This document shows, in pieces, positions 28,187-37,197 of a stretch of DNA of 64,000 nucleotides. The stretch comes from Neisseria dumasiana (GTDB lineage: Bacteria > Pseudomonadota > Gammaproteobacteria > Burkholderiales > Neisseriaceae). The notes under the pieces are model-generated. The model had not been told where the DNA came from, made no database searches, and saw only the letters and a program-made list of their open reading frames with translations. Every line of letters begins with the position of its first letter. Position 1 is the first letter of the stretch. The stretch covers positions 1,302,001 to 1,366,000 of the forward strand of contig NZ_CP091509.1 of assembly GCF_022870885.1 (NCBI RefSeq), in the 5' to 3' direction. Made by a program: the position numbers and the translations under genes.

Positions 28187-29397
28187 AACTGAACGACGTT
28201 TATATTATTGATGCCGTGCGCACGCCTTTCGGACGCTACGGCGGCGGTCTTGCTGCGGTGCGCACTGATGATTTGGGTGCCGTGCCGATTAAAGCGTTGA
28301 TGCAGCGCCATCCTCAAGTAGATTGGGCAAAAGCCGACGACTTGATTTACGGCTGTGCCAATCAGGCGGGCGAAGACAACCGCAACGTGGCCAGAATGTC
28401 TGCTTTACTGGCAGGCATGCCGCCTTCCGTGCCGGCAACCACCATCAACCGCCTGTGCGGTTCGTCTTTGGATGCGGTGGTAACGGCAGGCCGTGCGATT
28501 CAAACCGGCGATGCCGATTTATTGATTGCCGGCGGCGTGGAAAATATGTCCCGTTCGCCTTATGTGATGGGTAAATCGGAGCAGGCTTTCGGCAGAAATC
28601 AAAAAATCGAAGATACCACGATGGGTTGGCGTTTTGTCAATCCGGCTATGAAGGCGCAATACGGCGTGGATACCATGCCGCAAACCGCTGAGAATGTGGC
28701 GGAGCAATTCGGTATCAGCAGGGAAGACCAAGACCGTTTTGCCCTTGCCAGCCAGCAGAAGGCGGCGGCGGCGCAGCAGCGCGGTTTTTTCGAGCGCGAA
28801 ATCGTGCCCGTGGAAATCCCGCAGCGCAAAGGCGGCAGCATTGTGGTAAATCAAGACGAGCATCCTCGCCCGGATACCAATGCGGAAGGTTTGGCAAAAC
28901 TCAAGCCGGTGGTGTTTGAAGGCGGCACGGTAACGGCAGGCAATGCTTCGGGCATCAACGACGGTTCGTCTGCCGTTTTGCTGGCTTCTGCCAAAGCGGT
29001 GGAAGCCTACGGACTGAAGCCGCGCGGCCGTTTGATTGCCGGTGTAACGGTGGGCATCGAGCCGAGGATTATGGGTTTCGCCCCCGCACCGGCAATTAAA
29101 AAACTGCTGGCCAAAACAGGCGTGGCTTTGGCCGATATTGATGTAATCGAATTGAACGAAGCGTTTGCCGCCCAAGCTTTGGCGTGTACCCGCGATTTGG
29201 GTTTGGCCGACGATGATCCGCGCGTCAACCCTAACGGCGGTGCCATAGCCATCGGCCATCCTTTGGGTGCTTCGGGCACGCGCTTGTTGGCAACTGCGCT
29301 TAACCAGCTGGAAGTTTCAGGCGGTCGTTATGCGGTGTGCTCGATGTGTATCGGTGTCGGGCAAGGCATTGCGGTGCTCATTGAGCGATGCGACTAG
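28183..29397 (+). CDS. pcaF: 3-oxoadipyl-CoA thiolase
   Basis: 404 residues of the thiolase family. Catalytic Cys92 in INRLCGSSLDAV, His in GHPLGASGTR and the second cysteine in CSMCIGVGQG. The segment YGCANQAGEDNRNVARMSAL is typical of PcaF/PaaJ rather than acetoacetyl-CoA thiolase. It cleaves 3-oxoadipyl-CoA to succinyl-CoA and acetyl-CoA, the last step of the beta-ketoadipate pathway. Its last 81 bp overlap the convergent LysR gene. Confidence 0.87.
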   Translation: MKLNDVYIIDAVRTPFGRYGGGLAAVRTDDLGAVPIKALMQRHPQVDWAKADDLIYGCANQAGEDNRNVARMSALLAGMPPSVPATTINRLCGSSLDAVVTAGRAIQTGDADLLIAGGVENMSRSPYVMGKSEQAFGRNQKIEDTTMGWRFVNPAMKAQYGVDTMPQTAENVAEQFGISREDQDRFALASQQKAAAAQQRGFFEREIVPVEIPQRKGGSIVVNQDEHPRPDTNAEGLAKLKPVVFEGGTVTAGNASGINDGSSAVLLASAKAVEAYGLKPRGRLIAGVTVGIEPRIMGFAPAPAIKKLLAKTGVALADIDVIELNEAFAAQALACTRDLGLADDDPRVNPNGGAIAIGHPLGASGTRLLATALNQLEVSGGRYAVCSMCIGVGQGIAVLIERCD

Positions 29398-30327
29398 GGG
29401 AGACAAGCAGCCTTTGGCAATCAGTTGTTCGTCCCATTCGGGCAGTTTGCTGATATGTTCCGATAAAAAGTCGATGATGTGTCTGACTTTTTTAATGTTT
29501 TTGGAATTGGGCGGAAACACCGCCCGCAAGCTGTAAGCCGGAACGGGATAATCGGTCAACACCGATACCAGCCTGCCTTCGAGCAGGCTTTCTTTTGCCA
29601 CGATGGTGGGCAGGCAGACGATACCGCCGCCGGTTAATGCAAAGTCGTGCAATAGGTGGATGGAAGAAGAATTGATGCGCGCCGAAATCGGCGTTTCCTG
29701 CAATTTGCCTTGGCTGAAAAATTTGATGCGGTTGCGTTCGGGATAGCCCGAATAATAGCCCAGTTCAAAACGCGAAAGTTCGGCAGGGGTTTGGGGTTCG
29801 CCGAAGCGGGAAATGAAATCGGGCGAGGCGCAAAATACACGGTTAACATGGAAAATTTTCCGATCGATCAGGCTTTCGCCTTTGGGCGGAAAAATCTGAA
29901 AGGCCACATCGAAACCGCACGATACCGGATCGACCACTTTATCGCTCACCACCAAATCCAGCTCGATATCGGTGTAAGCTTGAGTGAAAAGAGAAAGTTT
30001 TTTGCTGAAATAACCCAAACCGAAACCGGGGACTAAATGGATACGCAATTTGCCTTTCAAATCGTTTTTGGCCATTGCCATGGCATCAACCAAAGTATCG
30101 AAGCGGTTTAACAGATCAACGCATTCGTCGTAATACTTTTCGCCGATGTCAGACAGGCGCACGGAGCGGGTGTTGCGGTGGAATAGCGGCGCGTCGACAA
30201 ATTTTTCCAGCTGCTGAATGCGCGTGCTGATAACCGAACGCGCTACGCCCAGCTGTTCGGCCGCCTGAATGAAACTCCCGCTTTGTGCTACGCGCACAAA
30301 GGCCTCCATACATTGCAGTTTGTCCAT
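29317..30327 (-). CDS. LysR-type transcriptional regulator convergent to pcaIJF
   Basis: 336 residues. Winged helix-turn-helix at 1-60 (FVRVAQSGSFIQAAEQLGVARSVISTRIQQLE) and a LysR substrate-binding domain after residue 90. Start is the ATG at 30327 with AGGAGGAA just upstream; longer N-terminal readings are not needed. LTTRs usually have about 300 residues: the last 27 codons here lie antisense to the end of pcaF. It may regulate the pca operon, but it faces it tail to tail, not divergently. Confidence 0.88.
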   Translation of the reverse strand: MDKLQCMEAFVRVAQSGSFIQAAEQLGVARSVISTRIQQLEKFVDAPLFHRNTRSVRLSDIGEKYYDECVDLLNRFDTLVDAMAMAKNDLKGKLRIHLVPGFGLGYFSKKLSLFTQAYTDIELDLVVSDKVVDPVSCGFDVAFQIFPPKGESLIDRKIFHVNRVFCASPDFISRFGEPQTPAELSRFELGYYSGYPERNRIKFFSQGKLQETPISARINSSSIHLLHDFALTGGGIVCLPTIVAKESLLEGRLVSVLTDYPVPAYSLRAVFPPNSKNIKKVRHIIDFLSEHISKLPEWDEQLIAKGCLSPLVASLNEHRNALPDTDTHRAHRITTA

Positions 30328-30463
30328 GTGTTCCTCCTCTTCAAACCGGTGCGTTGAAATGATTATATAGACCCGCATCGATAAATTAACGGTTTGGCAG
30401 GTTTTTGCCAAACCGTTTTTTTCAGACGGCACGAAAACCGACTGATATAGCAAATAAAGCGGG

Positions 30464-31459
30464 TTAGGCCAACTGCCGGCCTTGCGGCAAGCGTTTTTGT
30501 TTTTCTTCTTGTTCGTCCGCCGCATCGTAGGCTTCGACGATTTTTTGTACAAGCGGATGGCGGACAACGTCTTCACTGGTAAAGGTGTGGAAATACAAAC
30601 CTTCGATGCCGCTGAGTTTTTCTTTGGCATCTTTCAAGCCCGATTTGATGTTACGGGGCAGGTCGATCTGGCTCAAGTCGCCGGTAATCACGGCTTTGGC
30701 ACCGAAACCGATGCGGGTGAGAAACATCTTCATCTGTTCGGGCGTGGTGTTTTGCGCTTCGTCGAGAATCACATACGCGCCGTTGAGCGTGCGGCCGCGC
30801 ATGTAGGCCAGCGGAGCGATTTCGATTAAGCCTTTTTCCAAGAGCTTGGTAACGCGGTCGAAGCCCATTAAATCATAGAGCGCATCGTAAAGCGGGCGCA
30901 GGTAGGGGTCGACTTTTTGGGCGAGGTCGCCGGGCAGAAAGCCGAGTTTTTCGCCCGCTTCAACGGCGGGGCGCACCAAAACGATGCGTTCGATTTGGTG
31001 CTTTTCCATCGCATCTACGGCGGCGGCTACGGCCAGATAGGTTTTACCCGTACCGGCAGGGCCAAGCCCGAAAACGACATCATGGTTGAGCAGCGCACGG
31101 ATATAGCCGTTTTGGCGCGGGGTGCGCCCGCCGATGCTGCCGCGTTTGGTACGCAGATAATATTGCTGGTCGTGGTGTTTTTCTTCGTGCTGCGCATCGG
31201 CGGTTTTGGCTTCGACGGCGGCAAGGCGGATGTCGGTGTCTTCCAAATCGCGGCTTTCGGCGATGTCGGCCAAAGCAAGCAGGGCACGGCGGCCTGCGTG
31301 GGCGAGGTCGCCTAAAAAGGTGAAGCTGGAAAAACGGCGGCTGATTTGGATATCAAGGGCTTTGCCCAAAGTGTCGAGATGGCTGTCGAGTGCGCCGCAC
31401 AGGCGTTGCAGCACGATGTTGTCGATGTCGTCGAACTGTAAATGCACGGTATGGGTCAT
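30464..31459 (-). CDS. PhoH-like ATPase
   Basis: 331 residues, YbeZ/PhoH family. Walker [20 protein letters not shown] near 127-145, [20 protein letters not shown], Walker B region [22 protein letters not shown] and the sensor [12 protein letters not shown]. YbeZ partners with the endoribonuclease YbeY in RNA metabolism, but ybeY is not adjacent here. ATG at 31459. Confidence 0.93.
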   Translation of the reverse strand: MTHTVHLQFDDIDNIVLQRLCGALDSHLDTLGKALDIQISRRFSSFTFLGDLAHAGRRALLALADIAESRDLEDTDIRLAAVEAKTADAQHEEKHHDQQYYLRTKRGSIGGRTPRQNGYIRALLNHDVVFGLGPAGTGKTYLAVAAAVDAMEKHQIERIVLVRPAVEAGEKLGFLPGDLAQKVDPYLRPLYDALYDLMGFDRVTKLLEKGLIEIAPLAYMRGRTLNGAYVILDEAQNTTPEQMKMFLTRIGFGAKAVITGDLSQIDLPRNIKSGLKDAKEKLSGIEGLYFHTFTSEDVVRHPLVQKIVEAYDAADEQEEKQKRLPQGRQLA

Positions 31460-31531
31460 CTGTTTTGTATTCTTCCTGAATAAAATGAATCGGATAATCG
31501 GGTTATAAGGTTTAAAGTGCCGAAAATCAAG

Positions 31532-31567
31532 GCCGTCTGAATAATCTTTACCGTTTTTTCAGACGGC
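31532..31567. terminator. Inverted DUS pair upstream of phoH
   Basis: 10-bp stem, 31532-31541 with 31558-31567. Position fits neither gene end, so it may be only an uptake signal pair. Confidence 0.4.
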
Positions 31568-31612
31568 GGTTTGAACAATATGCCGGTTGGCTGTTTTTTT
31601 AAAAATATTTAT

Positions 31613-31631
31613 ACTAATATAAATCATTCTC
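31613..31631 (+). promoter_or_regulatory. Fur-like box upstream of the heme receptor
   Basis: The 19-mer ACTAATATAAATCATTCTC matches 13 of 19 positions of the classical Fur consensus GATAATGATAATCATTATC. Its place before a heme receptor gene supports iron repression. The receptor ATG is about 300 bp away because a MITE lies between. Confidence 0.5.
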
Positions 31632-31708
31632 AAATATATTTTTATTTTATTGAATTATTCCCATTGTTAAATAGTCATAGCATGGTGAGTAGCCGGAATT
31701 GACTTATT

Positions 31709-31844
31709 GAGACCTTTGCACAATTACCGAATGTAGATGCAGTTCAAAGCGCAGCAACGCCGTAGTAAAAGCCAAGTTGATTGGTGCGTTTGAGCAGCAC
31801 ACAAAGCAGAAATGCGCCACAGATGGCGGTTTTGCAAAGTTCTC
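31709..31844. mobile_element. MITE-like element, copy B (136 bp) in the heme receptor leader
   Basis: Left end GAGACCTTTGCA and right end TTTGCAAAGTTCTC form the imperfect terminal repeat; the interior matches the reverse complement of copy A. It also contains a GCAACGCCGTAGTAAAAG segment shared with the Correia-like elements at 40.3 and 57.6 kb. It ends 94 bp before the receptor ATG. Confidence 0.75.
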
Positions 31845-31938
31845 TTAATTGGCAGGCTTTATTGTTTCATGCAAGCAGGCTGTTTCCGGCATGTTTTGTG
31901 CTTTGAGAACCTTTTTAATCAGGAAATCAGGAAAAGAG

Positions 31939-34146
31939 ATGAAACTGAACCCTACCGTATATGCCGTTGCTTTGGCTTTTGCCGCGCCGGCCGCTTATGC
32001 CGATGCGCCGTATGTTCATAAGGCAAAACTGGAAACCGTTACCGTAACCGCCGACCGCCACGCGCAGGCTTTGGATAAGGCTGCGCCGAATGTGGCAGTA
32101 GTGTCTCGCAAAGAGTTGGATCAGGCGGCGGCAGCCAATTTGGATGATGTGGTGCTGTACGAGCCGGGCGTGGATGTGCCCACCGACAACAACCGCCGCG
32201 GCAATGCGGGGGTGAACATCCGCGGTATCGGCGGCAACCGCATTTTGATGATGGTGGACGGTATCCGCGTTCCCGAAGCCTATGCGGGCGGCGGCAGCAA
32301 TGCGGCGGTGTCCGGCCGCGATTTGGTGGAAGCCGACACATTAAAGCAGGTGGATATCGTGAAAGGCCCTTATTCCGCGCTGTATGGCAGCGACGCTTTG
32401 GGCGGCGTGGTCAATTTTTCCACTTATTCGCCCGCTGATTTTGTCGATGCCGAAAAACCGTTCCATTTCGGTTTGAAACACGGCTACCGCAGCCGCGACC
32501 GCAGCCACGGCGTAACGGCAACGGCGGCAGGCTACACGGAAAATGCGCAAGGTTTGCTGATGTTCACGCACCGCCAAGGTCATGAAAGCAAAAACCGCGG
32601 CGGCGTGGATTCGCGCAACGGCCGCCGCACCAAGCCGAATCCGCAGGATTTCCGCAGCTACAACATTTTGGCCAAAGGCGATGCGGGCAACGAAAACCAC
32701 CGCGTAGAAGCCTTGTTCGAGCATTTTTACCGCAAAAAAGAAACCGATTTGCTGAACACTTTGGGCACGGGTGCGCCGCGCGGCCCGCGGGTAACCACAA
32801 CGACATCCAGTTCGTCGGACGACCGCGCCCGCCGCCAGCGTATCGAGTTGGGCTACCGCTACCGCGGCGACTCCGCCTTGAAAGAAGCCAATATTTACGT
32901 TTACCGGCAAAGGCTGAAATCGGAAGACGATGCGGTTACTGATGAAACCGCCCGCATGGCTGGGCGCATCACTGAAGACGGCATCCGCTATTCCGATTAC
33001 GGTTTCAACCAAACCACCCAAGGCATCAATACCCGCGGCGTGTTTGAAGCCGACACAGGCCGTCTGAAACACACTATTGTGGCGGGTGCGGAATTCAAGC
33101 AAACCGACACCGAACGCCCGCGCGAAAGCACCACGGTGGGGCGCGACGGCCGCATCAGCCATATGTATGCCGGTGCGCTGTATCCGAACAAAACCTTCCC
33201 CGATTCTCGCCGCCGCACGGTCAGCGTTTATGCGCAAGACAGTTTGGCGTTTCCCAACGGCATCGTGCTGACACCGGCTTTGCGTTTCGAGCATGAAAAG
33301 CTCAAACCGCAAATCGACCAAGCCTATCTGAACAGTAAGCCCGACAGCCTGCCGAAAGACTTCAGCGACAGCTCGTTCACGCCCAGCCTGCGTTTGAGCG
33401 TGCCGTTCGGCGAGGCGTTTACCGGCTTTGCCACTTATTCGCGCGGCTTCCGAACGCCGCCGTTCGATACCGCCACAATGTCGTTCAACAACAGCCAGCA
33501 CGGCTATAAAGTGATTCCGAACAACAACTTGAAATCGGAACATTCCGACAGCTTCGAGCTGGGTTTGAAATATAAAGACGAACGCACCAAAGCGCAGATC
33601 ACCACCTTCTACAACCGTTACCGCGATTTCATCAACCGCACGCAGGTCAGGGTTGAACAGGGCGCAGGCGGCCGTCCGATCCGGGTGTTTAAATACGACA
33701 ATCTGGATAAAGTGAAAACCTACGGCATCGAAGCCGCTACCGCCGTGAAACTTAACGACAACTGGCAGGTCGGCACCAGCATCGCTTGGATGCGCGGCAA
33801 AGACGGCGAAGGTAAACCGCTGGACACCGCCTATCCGCTCAACGGCGTGCTGAGTGTGGACTACGCACAAGAAAAATGGGGCGCAGGCACCAAATTGCGC
33901 TGGGCAACGGCGCAGAAACGCACCAGCAACCCCGCCTTTTTCAAAACACCCGGCTACGGCGTGTGGGATGCGGGCGTGTGGTACAAACCGGTTAAAAACC
34001 TTTCGCTCGGCTTAAACGTGTACAACCTCGCCAATAAGAAATACTGGCAGCACGCCGACGTGGCGGGCGTGGAAGACCTCGGCACGATGGATACCTACAC
34101 CCAGCCCGGCCGCAATGTTGCCGCTTCGTTGCAGTTGAAGTTTTAA
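31939..34146 (+). CDS. TonB-dependent heme/hemoglobin receptor
   Basis: 735 residues with a signal peptide (cleavage near AYADA), a plug domain (TVTADRHAQALDKAAPNVAVVSR through VDIVKGPYSALYGSDALGG) and a 22-strand barrel ending in LQLKF with terminal Phe. The region GFRTPPFDTATM...SQHGYKVIPNNNLKSEHS is a variant of the FRAP/His/NPNL signature of heme receptors such as HemR and HmbR. ATG at 31939 follows AGGAAAAGAG. HemS and a heme-binding protein downstream support heme as substrate. Specific source (hemoglobin or free heme) cannot be told. Confidence 0.85.
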   Translation: MKLNPTVYAVALAFAAPAAYADAPYVHKAKLETVTVTADRHAQALDKAAPNVAVVSRKELDQAAAANLDDVVLYEPGVDVPTDNNRRGNAGVNIRGIGGNRILMMVDGIRVPEAYAGGGSNAAVSGRDLVEADTLKQVDIVKGPYSALYGSDALGGVVNFSTYSPADFVDAEKPFHFGLKHGYRSRDRSHGVTATAAGYTENAQGLLMFTHRQGHESKNRGGVDSRNGRRTKPNPQDFRSYNILAKGDAGNENHRVEALFEHFYRKKETDLLNTLGTGAPRGPRVTTTTSSSSDDRARRQRIELGYRYRGDSALKEANIYVYRQRLKSEDDAVTDETARMAGRITEDGIRYSDYGFNQTTQGINTRGVFEADTGRLKHTIVAGAEFKQTDTERPRESTTVGRDGRISHMYAGALYPNKTFPDSRRRTVSVYAQDSLAFPNGIVLTPALRFEHEKLKPQIDQAYLNSKPDSLPKDFSDSSFTPSLRLSVPFGEAFTGFATYSRGFRTPPFDTATMSFNNSQHGYKVIPNNNLKSEHSDSFELGLKYKDERTKAQITTFYNRYRDFINRTQVRVEQGAGGRPIRVFKYDNLDKVKTYGIEAATAVKLNDNWQVGTSIAWMRGKDGEGKPLDTAYPLNGVLSVDYAQEKWGAGTKLRWATAQKRTSNPAFFKTPGYGVWDAGVWYKPVKNLSLGLNVYNLANKKYWQHADVAGVEDLGTMDTYTQPGRNVAASLQLKF

Positions 34147-34152
34147 ACACAA

Positions 34153-34195
34153 TTTCAGACGGCCTCGATATGGGTTTCGGAAAGGCCGTCTGAAA
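34153..34195. terminator. Inverted DUS pair after the heme receptor
   Basis: 13-bp stem, 34153-34165 with 34183-34195, 17-nt loop. Confidence 0.6.
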
Positions 34196-34223
34196 AATAC
34201 GGCCTTAGTGTTAAGGAATAAGC

Positions 34224-34882
34224 ATGGAGCCCACCCTAGAACAAACCGCCGCCCAGCTCCGATGCCCGCATGGCGAGACGCGGGGAGGGTGTTCGGCCAA
34301 GTGATGAATTTGCGCAATCTGCCGCTGATTGTGAACGCATTTTCCGCCTTGGGCTTGAACGACGGCGACCGTGTACTCGAATTGGGCTACGGCAACGGCG
34401 GCTTGCTCGGTTATGTGTTGTCGCTGGCGGCGCGGCTGCACTATACGGGTGTGGAAACTTCGGCTTTAATGCACGAAGAAGCGTTGGCATTCAACCAAGC
34501 CTTTATCAATTCGGGGCTTGCCGATTACCGCCTGTATAATGGCGCGGAGTTACCGTTTGCCGACCGTGCTTTCGATAAAATCATCAGCATCAACACGCTT
34601 TATTTTTGGGAACGTCCGGCCGAGTTGATGCGGGAAATCTGCCGCGTACTCAAAACCGGCGGGCGTTTGTGCCTGAGTTTTTGCGAGAAAAACTTTATGC
34701 AGACGCTGCCGTTTTGCGCTTACGGGTTCACGCTGTACGAACCGCATGATGTCGTGGCGTTGACCCGCAGCCTGCCTTTACGCCTGTGCTTTCAGACGGC
34801 CAGACAAGATAAGGCGGTGGATAAAAGCGGCAATCTGACCGAGCGCATTTATATCGAAATGCTGTTTGAAAAAACGGCATAA
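34224..34882 (+). pseudogene. Class I SAM methyltransferase of the heme locus, with N-terminal frameshift
   Basis: ATG 34224, preceded by AAGGAATA, opens MEPTLEQTAAQLRCPHGET but that frame stops at 34302-34304. The rest of the protein continues in another frame (GRVFGQVMNLRNLPLIV, then SAM-binding VLELGYGNGGLLG). Removing the two bases near 34280-34281 joins both parts into a smooth family-like N-terminus, so a 2-bp insertion is the simplest reading. An internal start such as 34262 (MPAWRDAG) could still give a nearly complete protein. Substrate unknown; similar methyltransferases are found in heme-uptake loci. Confidence 0.65.
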
Positions 34883-34961
34883 TGTCATCTTTTTCAGACA
34901 GGCGTTTTGCATCTAAAGAGGCCGTCTGAAAAGCAGAAAGTCATAAAAGGAGCAGAATCGA

Positions 34962-35999
34962 ATGAATCTTTGGGAGCAATACCAAGCCAACAAAGCCCAA
35001 AAACAGGGCATGTATTTCCCGCGCGAAGCCGCCGCCGATTTGGGCGTGAGCGAAGGTGCGCTGATGGCCGACGCGCCGGAAACGGTTTACCTCGGCGGCA
35101 AAAACAATGTGCGCGGTATCGTGCTGAAACTGCACACGCTGGGTTTGGTGCAGTGCATCGTGCGCAACAGCGTGTGCGTACACGAAAAGCAGGGCATTTA
35201 TGAAAACGTGAGCATGTCGGAAACATCGGGCATCGCCGTAAATGTAGGCGGCATCGACCTGCGGATTTTTCCGGCGCGCTGGCATCATGTGCTGGCCGTT
35301 ACCAACCGCGACGGCGAAAAAGTGTCCCGTTCGGTTCAGTTTTACGACGAATTCGGCGTATCGGTGCAGAAAGTCTTTATGCGCGAAGAGGGCAAAGAAG
35401 CCGAGTGGCAGGCTTTGCTTGATGCCTTCCGCACCGAAGGCAAGCCCGAATTCCAAACCGGCGAACTGCCGCCCGCAACCGCCACGCCCGCGCTGCCGTC
35501 TGAAAAAGAAGCCGCATTTCAAGAGCGTTGGAACGAGTTGAAAGACGTGCACCACTTCGGCGGTCTGTTGGAAACATTTGAAGTCGACCGCCAAACCGCC
35601 TACCGCCACGCTCCCGAAGGCGCAACCAAGCTGCTGAACCGCGACGCATGGCAGCAAGTGCTCGAAGCCGCCCGCGACCGCGGCATCGACATCATGATTT
35701 TCGCCGGCAACCGCGGCCTCGTGCAGATTCAGACAGGCAAAGTGCACAACGTCGTGCGCGCCCGCGGCTACCTCAACGTGCTCGACGGCAAAGAAGAAGG
35801 CTTCAGCATGCACCTGAAAGACGACGAAATCGTAGAAACTTGGGTGGTGCGCCGCCCGATACGCGACGGCTTCGTTACCTGCGTGGAAGGTTTCGACAGC
35901 CGCCGCAAAACCGTGCTTCAGATTTTCGGCAAGCGTAAAGAAGGCGAACCCGAACTCGAAGCGTGGCGCGAAATTACCGATAAGCTGCTGGCAAGTTGA
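34962..35999 (+). CDS. hemS: Hemin-degrading factor HemS/HmuS
   Basis: 345 residues with two HemS/ChuS-type repeats (about 1-165 and 195-340). Sites include YLGGKNNVRGIVLK in the first and NRGLVQIQTGKVHNV in the second, with GFSMHLKDDEI typical of the family. It binds cytoplasmic heme and helps release iron or pass heme on. ATG at 34962 follows AAAGGAG. The gene belongs to the heme-uptake cluster with the receptor and HmuT. Confidence 0.92.
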   Translation: MNLWEQYQANKAQKQGMYFPREAAADLGVSEGALMADAPETVYLGGKNNVRGIVLKLHTLGLVQCIVRNSVCVHEKQGIYENVSMSETSGIAVNVGGIDLRIFPARWHHVLAVTNRDGEKVSRSVQFYDEFGVSVQKVFMREEGKEAEWQALLDAFRTEGKPEFQTGELPPATATPALPSEKEAAFQERWNELKDVHHFGGLLETFEVDRQTAYRHAPEGATKLLNRDAWQQVLEAARDRGIDIMIFAGNRGLVQIQTGKVHNVVRARGYLNVLDGKEEGFSMHLKDDEIVETWVVRRPIRDGFVTCVEGFDSRRKTVLQIFGKRKEGEPELEAWREITDKLLAS

Positions 36000-36055
36000 T
36001 GCTCGGTAAAGTATTCAGACAGGCATTGAGGCCGTCTGAATCAACACGCCATATA

Positions 36056-36133
36056 GTAGGGCGGGCATCCCTGCCCGCCGCATTTGAGCCTTAAATTTGT
36101 TGGTTACACGGCGGGCAGGGATGCCCGCCCTAC
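36056..36133. repeat. GC-rich inverted repeat (dispersed neisserial-type repeat)
   Basis: 25-bp perfect inverted arms (36056-36080 with 36109-36133); each arm is itself a hairpin around GGGCATCCCTGCCC. Partial relatives occur near 37,988 (GCGGGCATCTCTGCCC) and 59,489 (GATGCCCGCCCTAC). Confidence 0.8.
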
Positions 36134-36160
36134 CGAACAGCATGAAGTCTTAACCAAACC

Positions 36161-36198
36161 TTTCAGACGGCCTTCCCCATACCGAAGGCCGTCTGAAA
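36161..36198. terminator. Inverted DUS pair before hmuT
   Basis: 14-bp stem, 36161-36174 with 36185-36198. Confidence 0.55.
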
Positions 36199-36224
36199 AC
36201 CCCATGTCCCAAAAGGAAAAACAC

Positions 36225-37016
36225 ATGAAAAAAACCATTTTCGCCGCCGCCGTATTGTGCGCCGCCCTGCAAACCGCTTACGCCCAACGCATCGTGGTGA
36301 TGTCGCCCGACGTGGCCGATATCGTGGTGGCATTGGGTGCGACCAACGAAATCGTCGGCCGCGACCAAACCGTTCAAAACCCCGCCTTGAAAAGCAAGCC
36401 CAGCATCGGCATCCACCGCCAATTAACCGTCGAGCCGATTATCGCCGCCAAACCCGACGTGGCAATCGGTTCGTGGATGGTGCAGCCGGCCACCATTTTC
36501 GCCAACCTGAAAAAAGCCGGTGTCAATGCCGTGAACGTCGCCCCCGACGACAGCATCGCCGCCTACCCGCAAAGCATCCGCGCCGTGGGCAAACTGATTA
36601 ACAAAACCGCCCAAGCCGATGCATTGGCGGGCAAATGGCAGGCCGACATGAAACAGCAGCCGCAAAACGGCAAACGCTACCTGTTCAGCTACGACGGCCG
36701 CATCGTTGCCGGTAAAAACACCGCTGCCGACGAAATCATCAAACGCGCAGGCGGCATCAACGCGGCAGCCAACCTCGACGGCATGAAACCGCTTAACCGC
36801 GAAGCATGGATTGCCGCCAAGCCCGACGTGATCATCATCGCCGACCATCATGAAAAACTGATCGGCGGAGTCAAACAATTCGCCGCCCGTCCTGAAATCG
36901 CCGGCAGCAACGCCGCCAAAAACGGCAAGATTTATTTGTGGCAGGCCAATGATATGTTCCGCTACGGTTTGGATACGCCGCAGGTGGTGAAGAAGTTGAA
37001 CGGGTTGGCGAAATAA
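36225..37016 (+). CDS. hmuT: Heme ABC transporter substrate-binding protein HmuT-like
   Basis: 263 residues with a cleavable signal peptide (TAYA-Q near 21) and no lipobox, so a soluble periplasmic protein. Class III binding-protein fold: VVMSPDVADIVVALGATNEIVGRDQT near 25-50, long backbone helix and KPDVIIIADHH near 200. HmuT homologs carry heme from the receptor to HmuUV. ATG at 36225 follows AAAAGGAAAA. No hmuU or hmuV follows; an inverted repeat and an IS1016-like element occupy the place. Confidence 0.87.
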   Translation: MKKTIFAAAVLCAALQTAYAQRIVVMSPDVADIVVALGATNEIVGRDQTVQNPALKSKPSIGIHRQLTVEPIIAAKPDVAIGSWMVQPATIFANLKKAGVNAVNVAPDDSIAAYPQSIRAVGKLINKTAQADALAGKWQADMKQQPQNGKRYLFSYDGRIVAGKNTAADEIIKRAGGINAAANLDGMKPLNREAWIAAKPDVIIIADHHEKLIGGVKQFAARPEIAGSNAAKNGKIYLWQANDMFRYGLDTPQVVKKLNGLAK

Positions 37017-37106
37017 GGCGGCCTGTTTTCAGACGGCCCAATCAGTAATCGATGAGTAATATAGTCATCAACTTAAGAAGAGTACATTAAAAAGAGTACA
37101 TTCGTC

Positions 37107-37176
37107 ATACTCGGGCTTGACCCGAGTATCTCCTAAATTGACTGAAACCCAAGATACTCGGGCCAAGCCCGAGTAT
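37107..37176. repeat. Inverted repeat pair before the IS1016-like element
   Basis: Two 23-bp copies (37107-37129 and 37154-37176), each itself palindromic around ATACTCGGGC...GCCCGAGTAT with one mismatch between copies. Could fold into single or double hairpins. Confidence 0.75.
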
Positions 37177-37197
37177 AACGGTTTTGTTATTAATTTA

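Larger units (their letters stand above)
31460..31938. other. Regulatory gap between phoH and the heme receptor gene
   Basis: About 480 bp holding an inverted DUS pair, a Fur-like box, AT-rich promoter-like DNA and an inserted MITE (listed separately). No gene found. Confidence 0.6.

Noticed and set aside
32341..33870. Long antisense open frame of 509 codons inside the heme receptor gene
   Set aside because: It lies wholly opposite a well-supported TonB receptor, has no domain or ribosome site, and reflects GC-rich codon usage.
36056..37176. Repeated hairpins considered as a CRISPR array
   Set aside because: Only paired inverted copies, no regular spacers and no cas genes.
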